Shown piece after piece: positions 11,641-24,515 of a stretch of DNA of 64,000 nucleotides. The notes below the pieces were generated by a model that did no database searches, was not told where the DNA came from, and saw only the letters and a program-made list of their open reading frames with translations. The stretch's first letter is position 1, and each line of letters starts with the position of its first letter. Source of the DNA: Theocolax elegans. Lineage: Eukaryota > Arthropoda > Insecta > Hymenoptera > Cerocephalidae. The DNA lies in contig CM047426.1 in assembly GCA_026168455.1 (NCBI GenBank), positions 85,897,986-85,961,985 on the forward strand, written 5' to 3'. The translations under genes were made by a program, and so were the position numbers.

Positions 11641-14600
11641 TTCATTTATCAATTATCGCTTGATATATAATATTTTATTTTATTACATTAATACGATGTT
11701 TGTATTGAAAAAATGGAATGGCTATCATAAAAATCCCCTCGTATTTTATTGTGCATAATTACAGTGTTTAAATACAAAGATTGTGTTTCTTCTTTGACAT
11801 ATTTAGCATTACGCTACAGATGCATTCTACAAATGCTTGGTTATTTGTGTCCAATCATAAAAAAATTCTTTTTTCATAGGAATGATATAAATTAGTAAAC
11901 TATAAAAAAAGGTGAATAATTATTCGAATGAAATTTGTATATACACAATAACAAAAATTTTATTTTAACTCTTGATTAATGTTTAATATAATTGATATTA
12001 ATATAGAATTAACATTTAATTAAATATGCATAGTTTTTTATCTCTCAATAAAAAATTGTAAATTTATAAGTACTTTTAATTTTTATATAAACAATAAATT
12101 TGCAATATTCAAATAAAATTTTTCATTTAATTTTATTTTTATAATAATATAGATAGATAAACCAATGAGAATTGATGGAAAATATATAAAAAAAATATCT
12201 GCACTTATCAAGTCATAATGTGATATTTTCTATTTAAAGGTTTAAAATTATTGTTCAGAAGTAAAAATTATTTTCATGTGAACAGAAAAGACACTAATAA
12301 TTCATAAAATGACTTGAAAAAATAAAATTAAAATTATAATACTTCTATTAATCAGTATATAGATGCTTATTAATTATTACATGAAGTGACAAATTTAAAA
12401 AGTAGAAAAAACATTGCAATGAGATTTTTAATTTTCTTTATATAATTGTATTTTAACATAAACATATTTACACATTTTTACAAAATTGACTTGCATAATC
12501 AAGATTAAAAATTTACTTAAATAACTAATATAATTGAACCAATGGAAATATGTAAATCTCATTATAAATGCATTATTATTTGCAGATATTTTATCATTAA
12601 CCAAAATTGCAGCATTTGCAATTCCTATGAAAATATTTACAAAGATTATTAATTTTTATTATTTGCCAATTTACTGTAAGTTGTTCATATCAAGTCAAAT
12701 ATCTTCTATTCCTCTCTGTTTAATTTTTATATACCCAAATTACAGTTAGTAATATTAAAAAAAGGTTATGGAATTAAGTGTTTATTTTACTTTTAGTTTT
12801 GTATGCTATGTTTAATGTATTTTGTAGAAAGCGAAAACAATAATGCTCTTCGAAATGCGAAAAATTCCTTTATTGCTAATAATGATGAACAGCAAGAAGG
12901 AAATACATCATTGTGAAGATAACTTTGAGACTCGAAAAGAGTAATGATAAATTATTATATAATTTAGTAAATCATATATTGTACACCTATTTCCTAATAT
13001 AATTACTATTATTATTACAAAACATTATTATTACTATTGCTATGTAATATTATGTTATTAATATTATAATGTAAAAAAAGTTTAATTTTATTCTTAGGTA
13101 TTTTAAATCGTTTTTCTTTTATCCTCGATTGAAATTATGTTCTTAATAGCTACATTAAATGGGTTAAACTATATCATATATTTAACAATCAATTAGTTAT
13201 TAATATTATACGAATAAAATCAAAAACTGATCTATTTAGTTAAATGACTGGCTAATTTATTTTTATATCAACCTAATTGCTTCAATCTTTTCTTACAAGT
13301 TGTCATATTTATTTTAAATTGAGATTAGTTGATTTTGACTGAATAATTGTTATAAAATTATTTACAACTTCTTTTTTTTACATTAATTATAATAAAAATA
13401 TCAATTATATAAATGTTCTTATAAGTATAAAACAATAATTGACAATTTTATGCATTAAAAAAATTTAATTAACCCTAATTAGTCACTTATGGTAAAACTC
13501 ATGTTTGTTTAACTCCTTATAGTCCCTTAATTGTGGAAATGGTCCCCATATTCTATAGCATTCAATAGAGTAGACCTTCCGCTGTGTAGTAACAATTGAT
13601 TCAACATTTGATTTGTAGGTACGTTGATTGTAGGCAAATTAACTGTTGGTGAAAGGTGAGCCTAAGAATTTTTAGTCAATAGATGATGTTTGCAAATGGT
13701 AGATCAAGAATTCAAAATAGTAAATAACAAATAAATTAGAATAGGTAAACAAATTCATAAAAATAGATGCATAAATAATTATTGTACTAATATGAATGTA
13801 TTATTTACTAATGAAATTCTAAAACTAATTGTAGAATAAAGTAGGTGGCTTGTTCGTTATACCCCCACCCTTCCAAAATAATTATTTGGTTTTTCATAAA
13901 TTGTTAAAAAATGACCAAATATAAAATTGTATTTTTATTTATTCATTTTTTAATGATTTATGAAAAAAAGTAATTTTAGGGGGGTATAATGTATATGATC
14001 ACAAAGTAGTGACTTAATTGTCTACTTGATGCTACTTATATAGATGATCACTGCAAAAAAAAGTTACAATTATCATGCTAAAAAAACATTAATATGTTTC
14101 TTATATCTTCTCCCAATGTGAAAGAGTACATAGGGGATAGGTATATGTTCATAGCATGTATGAGTAAAAAATAATATAATATTTTAAAAAAAGTATTTTA
14201 TTTTAAAAAGAAGTTTTCGAAATGTTATTTTAATATAATTTAACATTAAAAGGAGGAAAATTACAAACATGTCTGAAAAGATAATTAAAAATGATTTTGA
14301 AACTTTCATGAACAAAGCATTTTAACTGTTCTACCAACAAGGACTTTTAAAAGTAGTTTGATGTTTCGTATTCCAATCTATTATATACACTACTTACATT
14401 TGTTTTCATTATTCATTGTAAAATAATTTTTTTAAACATTTTTGATACCTTTAATCTTTAGAATGAGACTACTTTTTTTAAACATGACATATTTGAATTA
14501 TGTTACAATTTTTTCAGTATTTTAATTTTACTGATGTTCATAATATTTTAAAAACTAATTTTGATTACAAAAGTAATAAGCTTCTTCCACAATCCTTAGA

Positions 14601-15878
14601 TTTTTAGAACTCATAGTTGACACAAAATATCACTTTCTTGGATCTAGATAAATTTTACTTTGTATGACCATAATTCCATTTTACTAAATTGTGACTAATT
14701 AAGGTTAATATTATTAAGAATAAAGGTGGGCAAATACTTAAAATGAATACTGTGTATTCTATAAAATTATAAAATAAATTATAATTAAGGTCCCATAGCT
14801 CAATTAGTATATAATACTAGTTTTTGAAGATAATGACAAGATGATGTGTTAATGCAAAATTTTATTCAGGAGCAAAAAATAAAATAAACTTTTAAGCAAC
14901 TTAAAAACTTGCTCAATCACCTAATATTAATAATTTTATTTTGATAACAAAGGAATCAATGATCAAAGTTATCTTTTTAAATAAAATAGCCTATATTTAT
15001 GATGCTGTGGGACCATAAGTGATCTTATCTAGTATTTTAAATTAATTTATGTAGTAATTATTATCTATTTTTCATACGAAAAAGTTCAATCATTGTAAAT
15101 GAATTTAAGGCTGGCAAAATTACTGCCATAATTGAGTCTACATGACTCAATTATTATACATATTTTATAATTACATATAAGTAGGGTATGTATCTGCTTT
15201 CAACAAATGTACAATACTTTTAATATCATAATTCATAATTTTAGTAATAAACATTTTATTATTAAATGTCATCTTTGTATAATTAATATTTGCATGATTT
15301 GATTACATTTTTTGTAATAATGTCTATTAATAGAAAATACATTTTCTATGAGCGTTATACAAAATATATTTACAAAACAGTCTACAATGTCAATAAAATA
15401 TATAAGTTGAATAAATCCAGGCTTACATAAATGCAAAAACTTTTATAAATAGTACAAACATCAATGAAAAATGATAAGGCATGTATGAAATTCTAGTACA
15501 AGTTTAGCAACAATAAATATAAATACAGACATTAAATTGAGTTTCTTTCGTAAAATACTATAAATACTTATATACAAAATCAATACTTTTCTTTTTCAAT
15601 TTTTATTCTAAATATTTATTCCTCTGTTATGCTTGAAAGAAAACTTACTTATTTTAAGTCTTTAATAAATTAATTTTCTTCTTCTATTAAAATATTCTAA
15701 AATATTAATTAAACAACCCAAGATATTTTACTTGAAAATATAAATATCTTATATATTTTTGTTATAGTTATTTAGTATGTATTAAAATCTAATATTTAAA
15801 ATTTGTTTTTTCAGTCCATATTTACTTTTTGGCAAAAGAATATTTAACTTAATTTAAATCATTATAATTTTTAAAGCG
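11641..15878. other. AT-rich intergenic region
   Basis: No recognisable gene is seen across about 4.2 kb. It holds a palindromic element at 13858-13987 and a weak exon-like pair at 12581-12915. It also holds a tRNA-like 5' half at 14789, which I rejected. Confidence 0.5.
13858..13987. mobile_element. Palindromic MITE-like element
   Basis: The ends are TATACCCCC and GGGGGTATA. Imperfect arms of about 45 bp (both containing TTTTTCATAAAT or its complement, then TTAAAAAATGA) surround a loop of about 28 nt. The arms pair with only scattered mismatches. No coding sequence is present, so it is non-autonomous if it is a transposon. Confidence 0.65.
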
Positions 15879-16398
15879 TCACAGAGAAGTATCTGTAGAA
15901 GAACTAACTGGTACACTTGGAAGAAAATATGAGCGTACTTGTGCATGTAACTTTGCTACTTCAGTATCTTCTTTTTCCAATGATCTAATTAACTGGGCAA
16001 ACTGTACAGCTCCTAAACAATAATAATTCTCTGTAGTTTTATGATTTTTTATGGATAGATTTATACATATATAATTTTGCTAATACTTAATAAAATTATA
16101 CCTTCTCTTCCTTCAGGAAATCCATATTTTTTAATTACTTCCATTTGTATTTGCATTACAGTTGGAAAAACAAATTGCATTGTTTTAAGCATTTCATTTC
16201 CAGAATTTTCTTTAGCTGCTGCAAATTTTTGGACGTTTTCTGGTGTTTCCAATGCAGTCAAAACATCGGTTAATGCAGCTGCAATTAAAGAAAAAGTAAA
16301 TCCAGTAATGAATTTGATTAGTTCAAAGTATATACATTATTGAAACAGGCAAACATACATTTAGCTGCTTCGACCGTAAAATTTATCGCACTTGACAT
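15879..16398 (-). CDS. Protein C10 (C12orf57/Grcc10 family)
   Basis: Three exons on the minus strand (16359-16398, 16102-16278, 15879-16012) join in frame to 116 residues, close to the 126 residues of the vertebrate protein. Diagnostic stretches are LETPENVQKFAAAKENSGN, MLKTMQFVFPTVMQIQ and EVIKKYGFPEGREG. They align with the family pattern SAPENAVRMDEARDNACND, MLQFVLPVATQIQ and EVIKAYGF. The family is a small, conserved, mainly alpha-helical protein needed for brain development in mammals; its molecular function is poorly known. The start is the first ATG, MSSAINFTVEAAK, and the acceptors and donors are canonical. It follows mRpS23 on the same strand, with 435 bp between the mRpS23 stop and this start, including a GC-richer patch at about 16550-16680 that may be its promoter. 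Confidence 0.9.
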
Positions 16399-16833
16399 TT
16401 TTATATCTTAAATCTTTCCGTTTAATGTTTTTATTTTATTCTATTGATAAATAAATGTATAAACAATTATTTATTTGTTTGATATACACTTTGTTATTTG
16501 TCGATTATTTTTTTCGTACATTGGTTGGTAAAAATACGACGCGGTTTCTTGTGAAACTAACCTCTAATATTAAATATAGAGACTAGAGAGAGAGACTGAC
16601 TAACTCACACAAGTCAACAACACACCACATGCACTGCAGCTTGCAAGTGTAGCATGCAACTACCTATGTATAAATAAGTATATTATAATGCAAATTTATA
16701 CACGAATAAAAATTTTCAATTCTTGAATTTAGAATAAAAAGTTCTAATAAATAATAATTCAATATTATAAATGTAATAAAAACTATATTTTAACAAACAC
16801 AATACAATAACTTAATAATTATAAATAACAAAT

Positions 16834-17670
16834 TTATTCGGATTTGTTGTTACTCTCTTCTTTAGCATCTTCTAAAAGTTTTTCAAGACTTAATCTAATT
16901 GGTTTATAACTTGGTTCATCTTGAGCAACAGTATCTACTGATTCTTTTAAATTTTTAATATTATCCTTTTGAGTTTGTACCGGTTGTGATTTAAATTTAG
17001 TTTCAGCAACAGATGTTTCTCTTTCTACCTTTTCTATTTTTATTTTCATTAATAATTTATCAATAGCTTTATTGTATAATTCGGTGTCTGAAACACCTTC
17101 CTAAATAAAAGACCAAGTAAAAATAACATGTCATTCCATCTATATATTGAGAATATAAATAAATTAAGAAAATTTAAAGTGTACCTGTTTTAATTCTTTA
17201 TATATTTTAAGAAAGTGTTCAGTTCGAGATATTGCATAATTATTCAACAAATTTACCATTGAAAATTGTTTATAGTCCTTATGAAACTTACTGAAAAAAT
17301 AATTTTTTTATTTTTAACATTTAATTGTATATTAATACCTTGTCGAAAAAAATTTTAAATATACCAAAAATATTAATAGTATAAAATTTATAACTTACGC
17401 TCTAATTTGATCTTCTTCATAAAATATTTGCCTTACTAAAGTTACTGGAACTGGTCTAGAAAACGTTGGTTCATATTTTGGAGGAAATGCTTCATATATA
17501 TCAAGCCACATTGGTTTATTTTCTTCTTTTATACCCTTAGCTTTGAGTAATGCAACAGTCCTACATTGTATAAAATAATTTTTGTTTGTATTACTGAAAT
17601 AAGATGAAGTTACTTTTTAATATTACCTTGTATATATTGTTCCTACTTTTTCTAATCGACTTTGGGCCAT
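16834..17670 (-). CDS. mRpS23: Mitochondrial small ribosomal subunit protein mS23
   Basis: Four exons on the minus strand (17627-17670, 17399-17560, 17185-17290, 16834-17100) give 192 residues; the human protein has 190. The N-terminus MAQSRLEKVGTIYTRT matches the family start (human MAGSRLETVGSIFSRT). The next exon carries KPMWLDIYEAFPPKYEPTF and YEEDQIRAKF, also typical. The C-terminal exon is charged, lysine- and glutamate-rich and poorly conserved, as in other species. The product is a component of the mitoribosome small subunit, encoded in the nucleus and imported. All three junctions keep phase (2, 2 and 0). Confidence 0.93.
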
Positions 17671-20205
17671 TATAAATAAATATTTTAATGCCTTATATTG
17701 AATTCACTTTATTAATGATATTCGGAGACAACTTCTAAAATATAAAATTTATTAAGAAAAATAATTATATTTATTATATTTATAAATTATATATACATAT
17801 AACAATTGTTTATACCAAATTATTGTTATTAGTTTAAACTACTGAATTATAACAACTTTTTACGTCATAAATCATATACAGTTATTATTTAAAATCAGTT
17901 ATTTTGTTTATTACATGACTATAATTACTTTGAGGTTATGGAGAGATAATCTTTGCGCGTGTGATTGCTACTATATATATATATTTTATTATATATTTTC
18001 AAAATCTATATACCGGTTGCCGGTAAAGCGGCCAAACTGTATCACCGCGCGTAAATTAATTAAGTATATAGTATAGGAGTTAGTCCAGTAAAAATAACTC
18101 TGAAATCTACTTGTCACAGAAATGGCTGCATTTTTGATATTTGAATTTTAATATATCTCAATAACGGTTTGGTTTATGGCAAAACGTTTAGCGCCAAATA
18201 AAAGAACGTAAAATTTAGCTTCGGAAACAATTTTTTATTCGATTTTTGTAAATGCAAAAGTTTGAGATAATACAAGAAAAAGGCATTAAATTTATCCGAA
18301 TAAGGAGTAGAGGGAAAGCGCAGACGATATGGTCGTCCTTTCCCCCTTGGCTCTAAGCACAGTAAGAGGCAATTTCGATTATTTTGTGATAACTCACGGC
18401 AACGTCGATAATTTTTTGGGCGCTTTAAATACTGCAAGTGCATAGCGACAGGCTAATTTTGAAGAAAAAGGCATTTTTATATTTTTATGCAGTGTCAACT
18501 TAAAGATGTTTTTCTCTATACCAAATTTATTGTGTTTTTCTTATATGTTTTTTGATTCTACTGTAAATTACTATAGTTTAGAAAAATATGAGTACTTTAT
18601 ATATACTTTATAATATTTAATTAAATAAATAATGTATAAAATCTCGCTGGTTTATCAACAAAAAAATTTGAATAAATTCACAGAACATATTTAAAGGAAA
18701 CACAACAGCTACAGAAAGATTTGGTTCGATAAATTGAATTTTTCCTTTAATAAAAAATAAATGATTTTTCTGTTTTTTTGGCTTCACACCCGTTAATGTG
18801 CAATGCAAAGTTTTTATTTATTGAAATACAAATAATTGATCAGACTTTGATTTTTTGTAAAATTTATAAATTTTATGCCTTATACAGGTTTGATTCGCAG
18901 CTATACATGTAGTCTTGAATCTATTATATTTGAAAAAGTGATTTTTGTAAAAATATAAGTAACTGCTTTTATCAGATAAAATTATTAATTATTTTATCAA
19001 TTATTTGGACCAGGGTTGCAAATAATTAATTACTTTTTTAATTAAATACACCATTCATAATTCATTTATAGCATATTTGTTAAACTACACTGTCAATATC
19101 GCTGGGCTTGGGTCTGAATTTTTATTTTGAATTTCTGAATTCGAAAAAAAATTAGTTTTTGAATCTATAGATTCCCTTTTGTTTTATGGTCAATTTTTAA
19201 ACTTTAAAAAATTTATTTTTATAATTTTTTGTGTTGCAGATGTCTTTTTTTAATTTGGTTTTGTAATATTTGTAGCACCAACTGTTTTCCTAACAGCGAT
19301 TGTGAAATTGTTCACTGGAATTGGATCAATTGCGTCAAATACTATAGCTTATTTTCTTTTCAAAATTCGAATATGATTGCGATTTTCGTGGGATTTACTT
19401 ATTTGCGTTGGCTTATAAAAATAACTGGATTGTTAAGTTGGTTTGTGGTTGAGATCTAATTTTTGGTATATTGTACTAAAGGGGTAGTGCAGTTGCACTT
19501 CTCTGTTGGTATTATTAAGCACTTTACTTTTCCACTCACGAAAATTTAATGCATTCAGGTTTCACGAAACCAAAACAAAGGAAATTGGTAGCAATACGCA
19601 AGATCACGAAACACACTTTTTTACCTCGAAGATGGTTCGACTGTCGACACCGAATCGCCTTTACTACAGTTAGTAGCCAATAATTGCACGCTTATAATGC
19701 AATTTTATAGCAGCTAGCTATCCATTTTTAAGACTCTGTTTTTAAATTCTACGGAGACAAATATAACACTATTGAATTTCCTCCAGTTGAGGAAAATTTA
19801 TAAAAATAAGTATGGTTAATTAACATTATTTTAAATAATAATTAACTAATACATAAAAGAGTAAATTATAATATTACATAATTTTATAAATAATGATAAT
19901 TTTTGAGTTACAAGAGATTCAGTTGCAATTATAAAAAAATGTATTCATTTAAAGATTTATTTGAAATTAATAATTTTCTGCAATTTTGTAATATTCTACT
20001 TTTGCTTGTTCGTATAGATATTTTAAACAATATTTTTCTAAACATGTCCCCTCTTATAAGTAAATGAATTAATTTAAATATTTTCATGCAACTATTATAT
20101 ATCATTGTTTCTACATGGTTTAATTTTATAATACATTTATTATAAACAATATATGTAAAATATGATACTAACACTGCAATATTATTCATAATAATTATTA
20201 AATAA
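17671..20205. other. Intergenic region, unrecognised
   Basis: This AT-rich stretch has two GC-richer islands (about 17990-18060 and 18290-18440) and a further moderately GC-rich piece at 19230-19700. Open frames at 18174-18443 (-) and 19229-19459 (+) lack family features. Decayed transposon sequence is possible but not shown. Confidence 0.35.
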
Positions 20206-20505
20206 ATGAATTTGGAGAATGAGGAAGTTGTCCATAAATTTCGTGAATATATTTTTACAGTCAAAGTAGAACTCAACTTTGATGAGGCGAAACAAATGTT
20301 GCCCTTTGCATCCATGAACAATATAATTGAATTCGCAAAGAATTGTAAAAAAATTTTAGAAGAAACGCAATTCATTGATTATCCAACAGCGTTGACATTG
20401 TTTGAATTATCAAAACTTTATATATTGTAAAAGCCATGAATTTTTACCAAATGAAGATATTGCACCAAAAATCGATAAAAAAGTAATTGTCTTAACTATT
20501 ATACC
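20206..20505 (+). pseudogene. BTB-domain protein fragment (kelch-like type), broken
   Basis: The open frame 20206-20430 reads like the second half of a BTB domain running into a BACK-type segment. It contains FREYIFTVKVELNFDEAKQM, LPFASMNNIIEFAKNCKKIL and ALTLFELSKLY, resembling the family pattern YIYTGKVEL, LLPAA, LxxACxxFLxxxL, CLxxYxLAxLY. A frameshift at about 20422 moves the continuation to another frame (CKSHEFLPNEDIAPKID up to about 20480). No upstream BTB half or downstream kelch repeats are visible. I read it as a truncated pseudogene; a short exon of a spliced gene is less likely. Confidence 0.55.
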
Positions 20506-21232
20506 AGTTTACAAATATTTTTTTGTATAATTCTTTATTAACTATATACTGATTATTAGGTTATATATATGTATAAAAAGTTCTATTATGAATAACTATG
20601 TTGTTTAATAATGTACTACAAGAATACAAAAAAATACTATATTATGTTGTAAAATTTAATAAAAAATATATTCATTTTTGTAATTTCTCTTGTAAATTTT
20701 ACTGCTTAACGTATACTTTTTTTCTGGCAGTAACAGTACCTTAATTACTATAGTCAGTTTTAATGAGATATTTTCCTCAAAATAATTTTTTTTATAATCG
20801 TGGAATCTAAATTACTTTTTGCATTGTTAAAATATATCGATTCGCAACTGCACTATTAAAAATACTATTCGCTAAACATTTTCTAAAGATGGTATTAGTA
20901 TCATACTGAAGCGCAAACAAATAGAATTTAAAAGAATATGTAAATAATGTACAGACAATTGTGTTTTTATACAGATAAATAATATTTGGAAAATATATCG
21001 TATTGTTTAACAGATACAACGTTTTTTTAAGAAATAAGTTATAAAATATTTTGATTTACTTCTATTAATAATTAAGTGATACAATTTAACAATATTTTCT
21101 TACCGGTTATTGAATAATTCGTAAAATAAAGCTTTAACTTAATGAATCAACTTTATAAGATTTATATGGTTATTGAAGCATAAATAAATGTGTTATTCAA
21201 TGTTTAATTAATATTGTAATATATAAACGACT

Positions 21233-23375
21233 ATGAAATTAGATATTAGTCTATTATTACGCATTACTATGAGCTTCGGAATAATAGTTGTAATCGATAA
21301 CAAGATAATTTATAATAAATTATTCCATGGATCGTTTAAGAATCACACGAGATTTTCGGTACATTAGTCATTGATATACTTATACAATATACATTTAAAC
21401 AATATTTTTCTTCGTCTAAAATGTACCTCCTCATTTTGCAGTTAAATATTTATAATCGCTGCTTCGCAAACTCGAGTAAACCAATCGCTGTGATTGAAAA
21501 TTCGGTTGAAAAAAACAATCGACTCTATAATCGGTATAACCAAATACTAATTCACCTAAGCTTAGAGAGAACGGATTACCCAGAAAAGTATGCCAAGCAA
21601 ATGAGAAATTATAAAATAAAAGTTTCGGACAAACCATTCCCTATAAGCAAATTTATATTATCGGAATTTGACAGACTAAATTTAAAATTGTCGTTGTATA
21701 AATTAAAAAATTCATCATGGTGGAATGCAGAAGGATATTTTATTGTTGAAAACACGGTGGAAAAAGATACATGTAAATTTGCATCGGATTTTCTTAGCAC
21801 CGTTTGGTCATTTAATGTCCTATCTTGTGTATTTCTCTGTCGAGATATCAAGTCGAAAATATATTTGTATTCGTTTAATCCCTATAATTTTTATGCTCCA
21901 TCAGAATGGATCAGATATTCTAGTTATAAGCCATCCAAGTGACATCAACCACTTATTATATTTAATCGGGAATACGACACTGAAGGTAATGTTGATTTAC
22001 AAATATATTATTACATATTACTGTACTTTTTTTATTATATTTTATATAATTTTGAATTGCTATAACTTCAAAATAAAAGTTAAATATATAACACTTTGCA
22101 AAATAAATGTATATATCTTATATACTAACAAAAAAACCTCATTCAAAGGAATTATTACAATAAAAAATCTTTGTTATTTTATTTTCGTATCAAACAGATG
22201 CAACGTCGATATGCAACAATTTATATTTTGATAAAACAAAAAATCTATCAGGGTATCACATAAAATTAGTAACGTTAAAAGTATTCAATAATCCAGCAAC
22301 AAAATCACGTTTAAAATTTAAAGAAATGTCAATGAACCTCATGGAATCTATATGGGGTACATTAAACGCCACCCTCAGTGTGACGGTATTCAATGAAAGT
22401 GGAATAATAGATGCGAATGGTACGGCAACAGGTGCATTAGCTGACCTTCTAAAAGGAAAATATGACATGAATGTTCTTTTTGATTATCGACGTGACATAT
22501 GGAAATACGAATTAAATTCATACTTATTTTCGGGAATGTGCTTCCTCACTCGAAAAGAAATGATTTCGATTGGCGATCATTTTATTAATATGTTGACACC
22601 TAATTTTATGTTAATCATATTAAACTTCTCAACGATATCTATAATAACGTTAGCATATTATTTTAAAAAGAGCGTATTGTGGATGACAATCGATGTTTTA
22701 CGAGCTTTCACAGGAGCCTCGATGAGCTTACAGCCAAAATTTTTCTTCAAAAGAATTATATTCATCTGGTACATTTTCATTTTTATGGGTCTAAGTTGGT
22801 ATTTACAAGGTGAATTAAGTTCACTAGTCATCGCCGTTCCTACAAATGAATTGAAGATTGAAACGTCCAAAGATCTGTTGTTACATAATTATAAGATTTA
22901 CATTAGTAAGTATATGATGCAGTATTACCAGCATACATCGGAGTCTACACAATTTTTCGTAGTGAAAACATTGGCAGATTGTAACAAGCTGATCAATATA
23001 CGAGAAAAAATTGCGTGTGTTCACAATTGTGATATACTTGCACTTGAATACGGGAAAAGGAGTACAATAAAAATATCGAATGACGTTAGCATTCAACATT
23101 ATTTCGTTTTACCTTTTAGAGAAGATTTTCCTCTGCGAAAGCGAGTATTTCAAATATATTATAAATTATTTGAAAGTGGTATTGCAAAACATATTTTTGA
23201 TGTTCATTTAAAGTCAAATAATATTGAATTTTCTTCGAAAAATTATGTTATTAGTTTTTATAAATTAAGATTTGCATTTCAATTTTGCACAATTTTTTAT
23301 TGCTGTGCAGTTGCAACACTTATAGTTGAAAAACTTATTTATATAGCCAAGTTATATATTAAAAAAAAAGACTAA
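21233..23375 (+). pseudogene. Divergent ionotropic receptor, copy 1, with one in-frame TGA
   Basis: Three exons (21233-21358, 21442-21985, 22198-23375) have the same boundaries and phases (0, 1) as the intact copy at 26145-28244. Exon 1 (42 codons, exactly as in the paralogue) encodes a signal-peptide-like start. Exon 2 is the N-terminal ligand-binding-like region (WWNAEGYFIVENT, LSCVFLCRDI, IYLYSFNPYNFYAPSEW). Exon 3 holds the channel: membrane segment M1 (about 359-380), pore loop (WMTIDVLRAFTGASM), M2 (IIFIWYIFIFMGLSWYL), S2 lobe and M3 (about 578-600). The only lesion is TGA at 21940-21942, codon 209 of 616; frame continues cleanly on both sides. Canonical glutamate-binding residues are not evident, as is usual for divergent insect IRs. 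It could be a young pseudogene, a gene with stop read-through, or one that removes the stop by alternative splicing. Confidence 0.75.
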
Positions 23376-23583
23376 CGTGATTTTAATTTATTTTAATTTA
23401 AAAATCTTCAGAATTATTGTACTGATAATTAGAGAAAAACTATGGAAACATCATAAATTAATTTATGGAATTTTGTATGCATTTCTAAAATCAATTACTT
23501 TGTGAATACTTATATAGATCGTAAATTTTTCGTAATAAAAAAATAATAAAATAAAATTCTTGTATTTTACACTCGTGAATTTG

Positions 23584-24026
23584 TATTTTGGGTATAATTA
23601 ACGATTGCTTTAACGAGTCAATTTGATTATCTAAATGCACAACGTTTCGGAGACATATTTGTGTCCATCTTCAGGTGCTAAACTTTATTAATAATAATTA
23701 ATACATTAATATAATCGTCAGCAACAAAAAAAGTTTTTTACCTTATGATTATCACACAGCGTTTATGAACTTGTCATGTATTTTGGAATGTCACTACTTA
23801 TCTACAATTTTAAGTATATATTACATTATTTATTTATTAATATAATTTGTTAATCTTGTTGCTATAAAAAAGCTTTTTTGTTTTGATGATTATATTTATT
23901 CAATGTATTAATTATTATTAATAAAGACTAGCAACTGAAGATGGAGACAAATATGTTTCCGAAACGTTGTGGATTTCGATAATCAAATTGACGCGTTAAA
24001 GCAATCGTTAATCATACCCAAAAATA
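23584..24026. mobile_element. Large fold-back (inverted-repeat) element
   Basis: Two arms of about 150 bp (about 23584-23733 and 23858-24026) are inverted copies. Shared pieces are GGTATAATTAACGATTGCTT, GTCAATTTGATTATC, CAACGTTTCGGAGACATATT and TTATTAATAATAATTAATAC; the partner arm carries their complements with few differences. The middle, about 124 bp, is AT-rich and non-coding. There is no transposase. It lies between receptor copy 1 and the receptor relic. Confidence 0.8.
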
Positions 24027-24515
24027 AAATTTAAGATGAAAGTAATAAAATGTATGTTTTTACGGGACACCCATACCACCTTATATGTGAGGGTGTATAC
24101 ATTTTCTTTCTAATTTCCCCACCGTCTCGCATTCGCTCAGGTTATGCCCGTGATGAAAGAAAACCTATAGGTATAGGAAAATCTTGCTCGAGACAAGCAT
24201 TGCAACCGAATGTTCGACTCTCCTTTTATACACTGTAAAGTGTGGCAAAATACCTAACCGATCTCGAAAGACGCGTTATATATAGGATGAATCATTCATT
24301 CAAGTACTAATGGATGATATATTGAATGATAGTAATGGTATATTTATAATAATCTATAACAAAAATTGAATATTTTAACGTTTAAACAGTATATGTAATT
24401 AATAAAATTGACTAACATTAAATCTTTTAATTTCGATGAATCTTAAACTTTATTTTAAATTACATTGTTTATAATAAAACTTTCGTAAATTCCAAGCATT
24501 AAATCAAAGAATTTA

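Noticed and set aside
14789..14860. tRNA-like 5' half (GGTCCCATAGCTCAATTAG) with TGGGACC about 215 bp downstream
   Set aside because: The anticodon stem does not pair, no T-arm consensus follows, and the complementary 3' end is far too distant. At best it is an old tRNA relic.
16077..16343. Plus-strand open frame of 88 codons
   Set aside because: It is antisense to Protein C10 exon 2, whose minus-strand product is conserved.
18174..18443. 89-codon minus-strand open frame
   Set aside because: It has a basic then hydrophobic composition with no family pattern and no splice or promoter support. It may be transposon debris but cannot be assigned.
24050..24238. 62-codon open frame between receptor copies
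   Set aside because: It is locally GC-richer but has no similarity to receptor exons and no family features.
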